Both the position numbers and the translations under genes were made by a program. From Pseudoduganella namucuonensis (GTDB lineage: Bacteria > Pseudomonadota > Gammaproteobacteria > Burkholderiales > Burkholderiaceae_D), in contig NZ_FPBO01000012.1 in assembly GCF_900116645.1 (NCBI RefSeq), positions 62,001-126,000 of the forward strand: DNA of 64,000 nt, read 5' to 3'. The first letter of the stretch is position 1. Each line of letters opens with the position of its first letter. The notes below the pieces were generated by a model that made no database searches, was not told the origin of the DNA, and worked only from the letters and a program-made list of their open reading frames with translations. This document shows, in pieces, positions 24,509-33,531 of the stretch.

Positions 24509-26659
24509 TCAGCGCACCGTGAACGCCAGCCGCTTGCCTTCCCTGAGCATGCGCTCGAAGTCTTCGGCCGGCACCGGCTGGCTGAACAGATAGCCTTGCA
24601 GCTGGTCGCAGCCCAGGTCGCGCAGGAAACTCATCTGCTCGGCGGTCTCCACCCCTTCGGCCACGATTTCCTGGCGCAATTGCTGCGCCATGGTGACGAT
24701 GGCGCGCGCGATGGCGCAGTCGTTTTCCTCGTACGGCAGGCCGATCACGAAGGAGCGGTCGATCTTCAGCGTGCTGATGGGGAACTTCTTCAGGTAGGCC
24801 AGGCTGGAATAGCCGGTGCCGAAATCGTCCAGCGCCAGCGCCAGGCCCATGGCGACTAGTTCGTTCATGATGGACACCACGTTTTCCGCGCCGCCCACCA
24901 GCAGGCTCTCGGTGATCTCCAGCATGATCTGCTCGGGCTGCACCTGGTGCCGTTGCAGCACGTCCGCCATGCGCTCGGGCAGGCGGCGGTCGAACTGGCG
25001 CGCCGACAGGTTGACGGCCACCGGCGGCATGATCAGGTTGGCGTCCTTCCAGGCGCGCACCTGGCGGCAGGCCTCCTCCAGCACCCAGTTGCCCAGTTCC
25101 AGTATCAGGCCGGTTTCCTCGGCCACGGGGATGAACACGCCGGGCGACACCATGCCGCGCACGGGATGGCGCCAGCGTAGCAGCGCCTCGGCGCCGACGA
25201 TGCGGCCGCTGCGCAGGCTCACCTTGGGCTGGTAGTACAGCTGCAGCTCGTTGCGCTGCAGTGCCAGCCGCAGCTCGCTCTCGATGCGCAAATGCTCCTT
25301 GGCGCGCTGGTTCATTTCCTCGCTGTAGAACAGGAACGCCGCCTCGGCCTGCACCGCCTTGGAGGTGGCGACGTCGGCGTGGGCGATCAGTTCCGCCGTC
25401 GCGAAGCCATCCTCCGGATAGACCGCGATGCCGATGTGCACCCGCACCTGCAGCGTGTGCGCCGCCAGCTGCACCGGCGCCTCCAGCGCGGCGGCCAGCT
25501 TTTGCGCGACGATGGCGGCGTGTTCGCGCTTTTCGATGTGCAGCAGCGCCACCGCGAAGCGGTTGCCGTCCAGCCGCGCCAGCACGTCCGCGTCGCGCAG
25601 CACGTGGCGCAGTTGCCTGCCCACCGCCGTCAGCAGCTCGTTGCCCACGTCGTGCCCCAGCGTGTCGCTGATGGCGCCCAGGCGGCCGATCTCCAGCACC
25701 AGCAGCGCGCCGTGCTCGTGGCTGCGGCGCGCCTCGGTCAGCGCCTGCGTCATCAGCTGGGACAGCAGGCACTGGTTGGGCAGGCCGGTCAGCGTGTCGT
25801 AGTTGGCCATGCGCTGCATGCGCGCCTCGGCGTCCTTGTGCACGCTGATGTCGGAGAACAGCGAGAAGGTGTGGCTGATCCTGCCCTCGTCGTCGCGCAC
25901 CGCGCTGATGGTCACCGACTGCGGGAACAGCTCGCCGTTCTTGCGGCGGCCGATGATCTCGCCGCGCCACGGGCCGTCGCCCTTCATGGCCGAGCGCACC
26001 TTGGCGCGGAAGTCGGCGTCGTGCACGCCGGAGCGCAGCAGGTCCGGGGTCTGGCCCAGCGATTCGCCCGGCGTGTAGCCGGTGATGCGCGTGAAGGCGC
26101 TGTTGATGGAGACGATGCGCTCGGTGGAATCGGTGATCAGTACGCCCTGGTCGCTGTCCTCGATGATGCGGGCATGCAGGTTGATCTTGTCCTGGTCCGA
26201 CAGCGGCTCGCTGACGGGCGCCAGGCGCACCTGGATGCCGCTGGCCTCGCCGCCCTCGTCCTTCAGCAGCGACATCGCCAGTTTCACCCAGATCACTTCG
26301 CCGCTCTTGCGGCGGCGCCGCACCTCGGTGACGGTGTCGTCCTGCTGGAAGAACAGCTCGGCGATGTTGCCGTCGTCGTCGTCCTCGGCGTACAGGAACA
26401 GGATGTGCTGGCCCAGCACCTCCTCGGCGGCGTAGCCGAACAGCGCCTCGGCGCTGCGGTTCCAGGAAGTCAGATAGCCGGTCAGGTCCAGCGCCAGCGT
26501 GGCCTCGGCGGGTTCGGCCGGCGCCGCCGAGGCCGCGCTGCTGCGCACCTCGGCCAGCGCTTTATCCAGTTCGGCGAGCGTGCTCGCCAGGGCTTCGCCC
26601 TGTTGCGTTCGGGCTGCCTGGCTGAGGGCCAGGCAGCGCTCGATCGCCTTGTCAACCAT
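24509..26659 (-). CDS. PAS-PAS-GGDEF(degenerate)-EAL protein, probable c-di-GMP phosphodiesterase
   Basis: A 716-residue cytosolic signalling protein. A short helical N terminus is followed by two PAS domains (about 45-165 and 175-290; GYTPGESLG, GRRKNGELFPQSV). The GGDEF domain (about 300-460; YDTLTGLPNQ) has its active site changed to LDGNRFAV, so cyclase activity should be lost. The EAL domain (about 475-715) keeps GAEALLRWRHP, LEITES, DDFGTGYSSL, TLKIDRSFV and AEGVET, all needed for c-di-GMP hydrolysis. The ATG at 26659 overlaps the HDOD gene's stop by eight bases, so the two are translationally coupled and probably one pathway. Confidence 0.9.
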   Translation of the reverse strand: MVDKAIERCLALSQAARTQQGEALASTLAELDKALAEVRSSAASAAPAEPAEATLALDLTGYLTSWNRSAEALFGYAAEEVLGQHILFLYAEDDDDGNIAELFFQQDDTVTEVRRRRKSGEVIWVKLAMSLLKDEGGEASGIQVRLAPVSEPLSDQDKINLHARIIEDSDQGVLITDSTERIVSINSAFTRITGYTPGESLGQTPDLLRSGVHDADFRAKVRSAMKGDGPWRGEIIGRRKNGELFPQSVTISAVRDDEGRISHTFSLFSDISVHKDAEARMQRMANYDTLTGLPNQCLLSQLMTQALTEARRSHEHGALLVLEIGRLGAISDTLGHDVGNELLTAVGRQLRHVLRDADVLARLDGNRFAVALLHIEKREHAAIVAQKLAAALEAPVQLAAHTLQVRVHIGIAVYPEDGFATAELIAHADVATSKAVQAEAAFLFYSEEMNQRAKEHLRIESELRLALQRNELQLYYQPKVSLRSGRIVGAEALLRWRHPVRGMVSPGVFIPVAEETGLILELGNWVLEEACRQVRAWKDANLIMPPVAVNLSARQFDRRLPERMADVLQRHQVQPEQIMLEITESLLVGGAENVVSIMNELVAMGLALALDDFGTGYSSLAYLKKFPISTLKIDRSFVIGLPYEENDCAIARAIVTMAQQLRQEIVAEGVETAEQMSFLRDLGCDQLQGYLFSQPVPAEDFERMLREGKRLAFTVR

Positions 26660-27614
26660 GGGGAGATCCCCGTTCGGTCGCCACCCCCAGCATCCACACG
26701 TTGGCCTCGACGACCACGCGGTTGAAATCGGCGGCATCCATTTGCAGGGCTTGCAGTTGCGCGTCCACCTCGTCGAAGCGGCCCTGCTCGGCCGCTTCCA
26801 GCAGCGCCAGCAGGGCGCCCAGTTCGCCCTCCTTGGTCAGCAGCGCCTGCTGCACCGCGTCGCTCACGGTCAGCGGCGCCAGCACCTCGGGCAGCGGCAT
26901 GCCGAACAGCACGCCCAGCAGCGAGAACATGCCGACCATGAAGGCCTGCTCCTGCTGCGGCTTGCCCAGCCCGGTCTCGCGCGCCAGCAGTTCCAGCCCG
27001 TGGGCCCGCACCGCGACCCGCGCCAGCAGCATGGCGGAACGCACGTCGCCTTCGCGGGCCGAGAACAGCATCAGGTTCAGCCACCGGCGCAGTTGCTGGC
27101 GGCCCAGAATCAATATGGCCTGGGCGAAGCTGCCGACGCGGCGGCCGGTGCCCATGCCCAGAGAATTGACCAGCTTGAGCAGGTGGTAGGACAGCGTGGG
27201 ATCGCGCCGCAGCAGCGCCTCGATCTCGTGGGTGTCGGCGTCGTTGGTCACCAGTTGCACCAGCTGCAGCGCCAGCGCGCGCGACGCGGCCTGCGCGCCA
27301 ACGGCCTTCACGGGCGGGGCCAGCGGCCAGTCGCCCTCTATCCAGTTGACGTTGGCGGCCAGCGCGGCCTTGTCGAAGGCGCCGTCGGCGCGCAGGGTCT
27401 GGTCGGCCGGCAAGACTTGCCAGCCCGCGTCCAGCCATGCTTGCTGCTCATCCATGCCATCGCGGATAAAGCAGGGAAATTGCGCCGCCAGCGCCTGCGA
27501 CTGCTCGTCCGGCTGCGCGGCGGCGGAGCCGGCAAGCAGCACGCCAGCCGGGCTGCCGTTGCGGTCGGCCAGCTGTTGCAGGAAAAATGGCGGGGTGATG
27601 CTTGTTACTGTCAT
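26652..27614 (-). CDS. HDOD-domain signalling protein
   Basis: A 320-residue protein with a C-terminal HDOD domain (about 110-300; SYHLLKLVNSLGMG then SFAQAILILGRQQLRRWLNLMLF and FMVGMFSLLGVLFGMPL). The N-terminal 100 residues (AGVLLAGSAAAQPDEQSQAL, WIEGDWPL) look like the worn remainder of an EAL-type domain in YuxH-like proteins, without EAL catalytic residues. HDOD proteins take part in bacterial signalling without known catalysis. It overlaps the downstream GGDEF/EAL gene, indicating joint action in c-di-GMP signalling. Confidence 0.85.
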   Translation of the reverse strand: MTVTSITPPFFLQQLADRNGSPAGVLLAGSAAAQPDEQSQALAAQFPCFIRDGMDEQQAWLDAGWQVLPADQTLRADGAFDKAALAANVNWIEGDWPLAPPVKAVGAQAASRALALQLVQLVTNDADTHEIEALLRRDPTLSYHLLKLVNSLGMGTGRRVGSFAQAILILGRQQLRRWLNLMLFSAREGDVRSAMLLARVAVRAHGLELLARETGLGKPQQEQAFMVGMFSLLGVLFGMPLPEVLAPLTVSDAVQQALLTKEGELGALLALLEAAEQGRFDEVDAQLQALQMDAADFNRVVVEANVWMLGVATERGSPHG

Positions 27615-27711
27615 GGTGCAATGCGGAACGGTTATAGTTTCAATATGGTACTCCGAAACTATTGGCCTCGGTCAACAAACCTGCATGGTGCGGCGCACTA
27701 TCCGGTCCGCG

Positions 27712-28638
27712 CTACAACGTATTGCCAGGCAAATAACGGCACAGTCGCTCGAACACGCCGGGCCGGCGCATGCGCTCCAGCCACCAGCTGAGCGCGGCGC
27801 CCTGCTCGCCGGTGCGCCAGGCCAGGTAGAAGGTCTCGTCCGGCTTGGGTTCCTCCACCGCTTTTTCCACCAGCAGCCCGGCGGCGATGGCGGCGCGCGC
27901 GCAATGCTCGGGCAGGAAGCCGAAGCCCAGGCCGGCCAGCTGGAACTCGTACTTGCTCTGCATGGTGGGCACGGTCAGCGAATCCTGCCCCAGCAGCAGG
28001 CCCACGGTGCGCGGCGCCATCCGGCGCGCCGAGTCGGCCATCACCACGGCGCGGTGGTGTTGCAGCTCGTTGCGGCCCAGCGTGCCCTCGGCGGACGCCA
28101 GTGGGTGGCCGGGCGCCACCGCGAACACGAAGCGCATCGTGCCCATGGGCTCGGACACGTAGCCGCCGCCCGCCGGACCGTCGCCGGGCGCGCCCACCAG
28201 CAAGTCCACCCGCCGGTCCAGCAGCGCCTCCCATGTGCCGGACAGCGCCTCCTGAACGATGCGCAGCCGGGTCTGCTGCGCCACCTCGTAAAAGGCGCTC
28301 ACGTCGCAGGAGAAGGACAGCGCCGGGAACATGGAATCAATGCCCACCGCCAGCTCCGTTTCCCAGCCCGAGGCCACGCGCCGCACGCGGTGCTCCAGGT
28401 CCAGCGCCGCTTTCAGCAGGTAGCGGCCCTCCTTCAGCAACTCCTGCCCCGCCCGGGTCAGCTCCACGCGCGGGCCGTTGCGCTCGAAGACCTGCACGCC
28501 CAGGTCGTCCTCCAGCTTGGCGACGGTGTAGGAAATGGTGGACGGCACGCGGTGCAGTTCCTTGCCGGCGGCGGAGAAGGAACCGCGGCGGTCGATGGCA
28601 TCGACGATTTGCAGGGCTTCCAGGCTTAATCTGAGCAT
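27712..28638 (-). CDS. LysR-family transcriptional regulator
   Basis: A 308-residue LysR regulator with an N-terminal winged helix (LQIVDAIDRRGSFSAAGKELHRVPSTISYTVAKLE split over two helices) and the substrate-binding domain from about residue 92. The VPSTISY and LGVQVFERNGPRVELT pieces are characteristic of the branch beside pirin genes. It is divergent from the pirin gene with 141 bases between starts, the classic arrangement of LysR regulators and their targets. Confidence 0.92.
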   Translation of the reverse strand: MLRLSLEALQIVDAIDRRGSFSAAGKELHRVPSTISYTVAKLEDDLGVQVFERNGPRVELTRAGQELLKEGRYLLKAALDLEHRVRRVASGWETELAVGIDSMFPALSFSCDVSAFYEVAQQTRLRIVQEALSGTWEALLDRRVDLLVGAPGDGPAGGGYVSEPMGTMRFVFAVAPGHPLASAEGTLGRNELQHHRAVVMADSARRMAPRTVGLLLGQDSLTVPTMQSKYEFQLAGLGFGFLPEHCARAAIAAGLLVEKAVEEPKPDETFYLAWRTGEQGAALSWWLERMRRPGVFERLCRYLPGNTL

Positions 28639-28657
28639 TCGATTTTTTCGATCATAG

Positions 28658-28675
28658 AACGGTAATTTTTCCGTT
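28658..28675. promoter_or_regulatory. Candidate LysR operator AACGG-N8-CCGTT
   Basis: A 5-base perfect dyad with an AT-only spacer, 20 bases from the LysR start and upstream of a possible pirin -10 box TATACT at 28698-28703. Position between the divergent genes suits autorepression and pirin activation. Assigned by eye only. Confidence 0.45.
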
Positions 28676-28779
28676 TTTTTAATTCACGGGACCGGCCTAT
28701 ACTTTGATCCATCGAGACGGGAATTTCAAGAAGAAGCCTTCGAAATTCTCGTACTAAACCCCACACAAAGGAGCACACC

Positions 28780-29487
<708 letters not shown>

Positions 29488-29546
29488 TACATGGTGAATA
29501 TTGGCCGGCCGACATAGCACGCACGTGTTTTTTGCTATGATCGCGG

Positions 29547-29586
29547 GACACGCCGGGTTCGCAAGACGAGCCGGCGTGTCTTTTTT
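29547..29586 (+). terminator. Intrinsic terminator after the pirin gene
   Basis: Perfect 10-base stem GACACGCCGG / CCGGCGTGTC with a 14-base loop followed immediately by six T residues. It ends the pirin transcript and insulates ribA, which begins 28 bases later. Confidence 0.9.
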
Positions 29587-29613
29587 ACTTCAGCATCCAA
29601 TAAGATTACCGCC

Positions 29614-30264
29614 ATGCAGCCCGTCGCCGAAACACCCGTGAAAGAAGAACTCGACTACGTCACCTCCTGCGCGCTGCCGACGCCGTGGGCGCAGTTCACG
29701 CTGCACGCCTTCGTCGAGCACGCCACGGGCAAGGAACACCTGGCCATGGTGCTGGGCGACATCGGCGACGGCCAGCCGGTGCTGGCGCGCGTGCACTCCG
29801 AGTGCCTGACCGGCGACGTGCTCTACTCCCAGCGCTGCGACTGCGGCGCTCAGCTCGAGGGCGCGCTGAGGAAGGTGGCCGCCGAGGGCCGCGGCGTGGT
29901 GCTGTACCTGCGCCAGGAGGGCCGCGGCATCGGCCTGATCAACAAGATGCGCGCCTACCGCCTGCAAGAGGCCGGTTACGACACCGTGCAGGCCAACGAG
30001 CAGCTCGGCTTCAAGGCCGACCAGCGCGACTACGCGCTGGTCGAACCCATGCTCAAGCAGTTCAACGTCACCAGCCTGCGCCTGATGACCAACAACCCGC
30101 GCAAGATCGCCGCCATGGAGGCGCTGGGCGTGAAGGTGGCCGAGCGCGTGCCGCTGCTGGTCAACCGCAACAAGTTCAACCAGCATTACCTGAACACCAA
30201 GGCCGCCAAGCTGGGCCACATGATGACCCCGCCGCCGCCGGCCGCCGAGGACGGCGAGCTCTAA
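29614..30264 (+). CDS. ribA: GTP cyclohydrolase II
   Basis: A 216-residue enzyme opening the imidazole ring of GTP, the first committed step of riboflavin synthesis. Zinc cysteines are in SECLTGDV and RCDCGAQL, and the catalytic region is EGRGVVLYLRQEGRGIGLINK followed by DTVQANEQLGFKADQRDY and TNNPRKIAALE-like TNNPRKIAAME. Length is normal for stand-alone RibA. No FMN riboswitch is visible in the 28 bases after the terminator, so expression probably starts from sequence overlapping the terminator region or by read-through. Confidence 0.95.
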   Translation: MQPVAETPVKEELDYVTSCALPTPWAQFTLHAFVEHATGKEHLAMVLGDIGDGQPVLARVHSECLTGDVLYSQRCDCGAQLEGALRKVAAEGRGVVLYLRQEGRGIGLINKMRAYRLQEAGYDTVQANEQLGFKADQRDYALVEPMLKQFNVTSLRLMTNNPRKIAAMEALGVKVAERVPLLVNRNKFNQHYLNTKAAKLGHMMTPPPPAAEDGEL

Positions 30265-30271
30265 GCGGGAC

Positions 30272-30676
30272 TCACCAGGCCGGGCCTTTCAGTTCGATGG
30301 TGTTGCCCTCGGGGTCGTTCAGGTAAATCGACGGCCCCTCGCCTTCCGCGCCGAAGCGCGCCGCCGCGGGCTCGGTTTGCACGCCGGCTCCGGCCAGCGC
30401 GGCGCGGATCGCCGCCTCGTCCCAGTCCACCACCCTGAAGCAGAAATGGTCGACATTGCGCCCCTCCTTGCCCGGCGCGGCGCCGCCCGGCAGTCCCAGC
30501 TTGCCGGTCACCGGCACCAGGTCCACCAGCGAACTGCCGGCGCGCAGCTGCACCAGGCCGATCTCGTCCTGTCGGCGCTCGATCGTGCAACCCAGCACGC
30601 CGGTATAGAAATCGGTCATCCTGTCCAGATCGACCACCCGCAGCACGATATGGTCTATTTCACGCAATTTGATCAT
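30272..30676 (-). CDS. VOC-family (glyoxalase-fold) protein
   Basis: A 134-residue metalloprotein of the vicinal oxygen chelate fold with two beta-alpha-beta-beta-beta modules. Putative metal ligands are H9 (EIDHIVLRVVDL), H77-region (NVDHFCFRV) and E128 in PEGNTIELKGP. The opening and FYTGVLGC segment resemble glyoxalase/dioxygenase-like proteins of unknown substrate. It converges with ribA with 7 bases between stops and is possibly the last gene of the MarR operon. Confidence 0.88.
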   Translation of the reverse strand: MIKLREIDHIVLRVVDLDRMTDFYTGVLGCTIERRQDEIGLVQLRAGSSLVDLVPVTGKLGLPGGAAPGKEGRNVDHFCFRVVDWDEAAIRAALAGAGVQTEPAAARFGAEGEGPSIYLNDPEGNTIELKGPAW

Positions 30677-30703
30677 GCCGCTCCTCCGATGTTGTTGGAG
30701 TAG

Positions 30704-31006
30704 CTAGATGCGGCCGCGCCTGAATTCCGCAAGGAAAGCCCTTGATTGCGCCATGGTCATCACCTTGACCGGGTCGCCATGATAAACGTACAGGAAGGGC
30801 GTACCGCCCAGCCGGTCCGTGAGCTTGGCCGACACCAGGAAGCGCGTTCCCAGCGGATACAGGTTCACATCGCTCATCGCCTTCGAGCAGTGGACATACA
30901 GCGAGGGCGAATATGCCTGGCCCGGAACCGGGCAAACCCTCACCTCGCCGCCGCGCCGCACGGACTCCACCGCCACGTCCCGGTACGCATAAATGTCACG
31001 CGCCAT
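30704..31006 (-). CDS. Hypothetical protein downstream of MarR
   Basis: A 100-residue soluble protein of no recognised family, beta-rich with two cysteines (VRVCPVPG, VHCSKAMSD). ATG at 31006 is chosen because GGAGG lies nine bases upstream; it overlaps the marR-like gene's 3' end by 11 bases. Another in-frame start exists at 31027. Coupling suggests joint expression with the MarR regulator. Confidence 0.7.
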   Translation of the reverse strand: MARDIYAYRDVAVESVRRGGEVRVCPVPGQAYSPSLYVHCSKAMSDVNLYPLGTRFLVSAKLTDRLGGTPFLYVYHGDPVKVMTMAQSRAFLAEFRRGRI

Positions 31007-31472
31007 CGCCGCCCTCCTCCGTGCCATTCTCCAATGCGCGCAGTAATTGTTGCGCGTGTGCCAAGTCCGCGTGCAAGACTCGCAGCGCCTCCGGGCCCAG
31101 CACGCGCCGCATCTCGTCCTGCGCCGCCTGCCAGGCCGAGCGCGCGGAGCGCACCTTGGCGCGTCCCTGTTCGGTGATGGTCACGATGCGCTGGCGCGGA
31201 TCGCTCCCCGGTTGCAGCGTCAGCCAGCCGGCATCGGCCAACGGCTTCAAGTTGCGCGTCAGCGTCGTGCGCTCGGCGCCCAGCAGCGCCGCCAATTGTG
31301 CCATCGGCAGCGCCTGGACGCTTACATGCGCCAGCACCGAAAACTGCGTGGTTTTCAAACCCGCCGCAGCCAGATGGCGATCATACAAGCGCGACACGGT
31401 ACGCGTCAGCTTGCGCAATTGAAAAAATGTGCAGGCCTGGGAAATCGCCTGCAGGGCCGTATCGGAAGTCAT
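30996..31472 (-). CDS. MarR-family transcriptional regulator
   Basis: A 158-residue winged-helix regulator: QLAALLGAERTTLTRNLKPL is the recognition region and DPRQRIVTITEQGRAKV the wing. The N- and C-terminal helices form the dimer interface. It is divergent from a thioesterase gene, with a perfect 12-base palindrome between them (31482-31493) as a likely binding site. Confidence 0.9.
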   Translation of the reverse strand: MTSDTALQAISQACTFFQLRKLTRTVSRLYDRHLAAAGLKTTQFSVLAHVSVQALPMAQLAALLGAERTTLTRNLKPLADAGWLTLQPGSDPRQRIVTITEQGRAKVRSARSAWQAAQDEMRRVLGPEALRVLHADLAHAQQLLRALENGTEEGGDGA

Positions 31473-31481
31473 GGAAAATAG

Positions 31482-31493
31482 GTGTAGCTACAC
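31482..31493. promoter_or_regulatory. Palindromic candidate MarR operator GTGTAGCTACAC
   Basis: A perfect 12-base palindrome ten bases upstream of the marR-like start. It lies about 20 bases before a possible -10 box TATAGT (31513-31518) of the thioesterase gene, so it could block both promoters. Confidence 0.6.
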
Positions 31494-31549
31494 ATACATG
31501 TTGGAAATCCATTATAGTGTATGGACCTCATTTTGAAGAAAGCGCCGTC

Positions 31550-32074
31550 ATGGAAAATAACAGCACCTTGCAATCGTGGCTGGAAGAAGAAGCCGCGATC
31601 CGCGCCAATCTCGCCGCGACCGGCGTGGCCAGCCGCGAACATCTGCGCGAGCACACCGGCCAGGATTTCCTGAATGGAATTAATTCCGGCAAAACCCCGC
31701 CGCCGCCCATCGCCGAGTTAATGGGTTTCATGATGATCAGCGCCGATAACGGCCTGGCCATTTTCCAGGGTACGCCCGGACGCCAACACTACAATCCCAG
31801 CGGCGCGGTGCATGGCGGCTATGCCGCCACATTATTAGACACGGCGGTCGGCTGCGCGATTCATTCAACGCTAGCGGCCGGCAAAGGTTTCACCACATTG
31901 GAATTAAAGATCAACTATATACGCGGCATGAAGGATAAAACCGGCCCTGTGCGCGCGGAGGGCAAAGTGATTACCGCCGGAAAACAGGTCGCCGTGGCCG
32001 AGGGCCGCATCGTCGACGCCAACGGCAAACTCTACGCGCACGCCACCACCACCTGCCTTATCTTCGACATTTAA
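31550..32074 (+). CDS. PaaI-family thioesterase
   Basis: A 174-residue hotdog-fold protein predicted to hydrolyse acyl- or aryl-CoA thioesters. The active-site segment is NPSGAVHGGYAATLLDTAVG, with the conserved HGG-Asp arrangement, followed by TTLELKINYIRGM. Start ATG at 31550 follows GAAGAAAG. It is divergent from the MarR regulator and its candidate operator. It is unlike the decayed thioesterase at 15450. Confidence 0.9.
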   Translation: MENNSTLQSWLEEEAAIRANLAATGVASREHLREHTGQDFLNGINSGKTPPPPIAELMGFMMISADNGLAIFQGTPGRQHYNPSGAVHGGYAATLLDTAVGCAIHSTLAAGKGFTTLELKINYIRGMKDKTGPVRAEGKVITAGKQVAVAEGRIVDANGKLYAHATTTCLIFDI

Positions 32075-32097
32075 CCATCGGAATTAATTGCCCAGGC

Positions 32098-32169
32098 ACA
32101 TCGGTGTCAGGCGCGACATTCGGACATTGCCGAGTCGAAATGTCCGAATGTCGCGCCTGACACCGATGT
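32098..32169. repeat. Perfect 31-bp inverted repeat with 10-base loop
   Basis: Two perfectly complementary 31-base arms (32098-32128 and 32139-32169) begin ACATCGGTGTCAGGCGCGAC. It follows the thioesterase gene and precedes the convergent ispF region. The stem is very stable, but no T-run follows. GTGTCAGGC resembles the cores of the other palindromes in this window. Confidence 0.85.
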
Positions 32170-32293
32170 TCGGGTGCAATTTTTGCGGCCGCACGCGCCT
32201 TTCGTGCTTGTTTTGAGCTTGATTACGCCAATTTTTGGCATGATATGGCCGCACGTGCGCGGTGTGGTGGGGATTGTAGGGGGAAATGGAGAA

Positions 32294-32320
32294 GGCGCGG
32301 AGGCTTCGGCTTTCCGCGCC
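32294..32320 (-). terminator. Possible terminator after ispF
   Basis: Stem GGCGCGGA / TCCGCGCC with an 11-base loop, seven bases beyond the ispF stop on the minus strand. The T-rich tail is weak, so this is a tentative end for the long complex I-isp transcript. Confidence 0.5.
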
Positions 32321-32326
32321 CAGGAA

Positions 32327-32815
32327 TTAAACGCGGAGTATCAGCAGGGCGACGGCGTCGGCGTTGATGCCTTCTTCTCGGCCGAGATAACCCATCTTTT
32401 CATTGGTCTTGGCTTTGACATTCACTTGGCCGACCGTAATGCCAAGATCCTCGGCGATATTGGCGGCCATCGATGGGATATGCGGCGCCATCTTTGGCTT
32501 CTGCGCGATGATCGTGCAGTCGATATTGCCGATGTCGTAGCCGGTGGCTTTTACGCGTTTCGCGGCTTCGCGCAGCAGCACTCGTGAATCGGCACCTTTG
32601 AAATTGGGATCGGTATCGGGAAAATGCTTGCCGATGTCGCCCAGCGCGGCGGCACCCAATATGGCGTCGGTAATGGCGTGAAGTAATGCGTCGGCGTCGG
32701 AATGGCCCAGCAATCCCAAGTGATGGGGTATCTCGACGCCGCCCAATATCAATTTGCGGCCTTCAACCAGTTGATGGCAATCGTAGCCCTGTCCAATTCT
32801 AAATGGAAGATTCAT
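32327..32815 (-). CDS. ispF: 2-C-methyl-D-erythritol 2,4-cyclodiphosphate synthase
   Basis: A 162-residue enzyme of the MEP isoprenoid pathway. Zinc ligands are in GYDCHQL (DxH) and in [16 protein letters not shown]; the [10 protein letters not shown] loop and the [21 protein letters not shown] segment are typical. Trimeric, cytosolic. It starts one base after the ispD stop, so both MEP enzymes are made together. Confidence 0.96.
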   Translation of the reverse strand: MNLPFRIGQGYDCHQLVEGRKLILGGVEIPHHLGLLGHSDADALLHAITDAILGAAALGDIGKHFPDTDPNFKGADSRVLLREAAKRVKATGYDIGNIDCTIIAQKPKMAPHIPSMAANIAEDLGITVGQVNVKAKTNEKMGYLGREEGINADAVALLILRV

Positions 32816-32816
32816 C

Positions 32817-33515
32817 TTATTCCTTATCTGCGAGATACATTTCGGCGATCCTTATGTCGGATGGCAGCGTGACTTTCATGTTTCGGGGGTGGCCTTCGAT
32901 TAACTTCGGCGACATGCCCAATGCCTCGATGGCGCTGGCGTCGTCGGTGATGGCGTTGGCGTCCGGCGCGCTGGATAATGCGCGCAGCAACAAGGAATAC
33001 GAGAACATTTGCGGCGTCTGCGCCAGCCATAATCCGTCGCGCGGAACGGTATTCACCACGCCATTGCCGATTTTTTTCACCGTGTCGACCACCGGCAATG
33101 CCAGCAAACCACCCGCCGGATGATCGCCGACGCCTTCTATCAATGCGCGGATTAGCCGCGGCGTGAGGCCGGGCCGGGCCGCGTCATGCACCAGTACCAG
33201 GTCCTCGTCGGCGATGTCGGCGCGCATTTCGCGCAGGCCGTTGAGGATGGAATCCATGCGCGTGGGGCCGCCGCAGCGCAATACGGTGACGCCCGCGACG
33301 CCCGCAACATTGTCGATGTAACCATCGTCCGGACTCACCACCACGTAGGTGTGGGCTATCAATTCGCTGCCGAGAAAGGCTTCCAGGGTGTGCCGGAGCA
33401 TGGGTTTTCCGAGCAGCGGAAGGTATTGTTTGGGGGTGCCGGCGGCCATCCGGGCGCCGACGCCGGCCGCCGGGATCAGCGCGAAGTGGCGCGGGGGCTT
33501 GCTGTTTGTGCTCAT
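32817..33515 (-). CDS. ispD: 2-C-methyl-D-erythritol 4-phosphate cytidylyltransferase
   Basis: A 232-residue nucleotidyltransferase making CDP-ME in the MEP pathway. Signature [20 protein letters not shown] carries the CTP-binding residues; [13 protein letters not shown] and [11 protein letters not shown] are the family's metal and substrate sites. Directly followed by ispF, 16 bases after the putative zincin gene. Confidence 0.96.
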   Translation of the reverse strand: MSTNSKPPRHFALIPAAGVGARMAAGTPKQYLPLLGKPMLRHTLEAFLGSELIAHTYVVVSPDDGYIDNVAGVAGVTVLRCGGPTRMDSILNGLREMRADIADEDLVLVHDAARPGLTPRLIRALIEGVGDHPAGGLLALPVVDTVKKIGNGVVNTVPRDGLWLAQTPQMFSYSLLLRALSSAPDANAITDDASAIEALGMSPKLIEGHPRNMKVTLPSDIRIAEMYLADKE

Positions 33516-33531
33516 TTTATTAACACCTCGA

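Noticed and set aside
29587-29613. FMN riboswitch before ribA
   Set aside because: Only 27 bases separate the terminator from the start and no RFN-element motif is visible.
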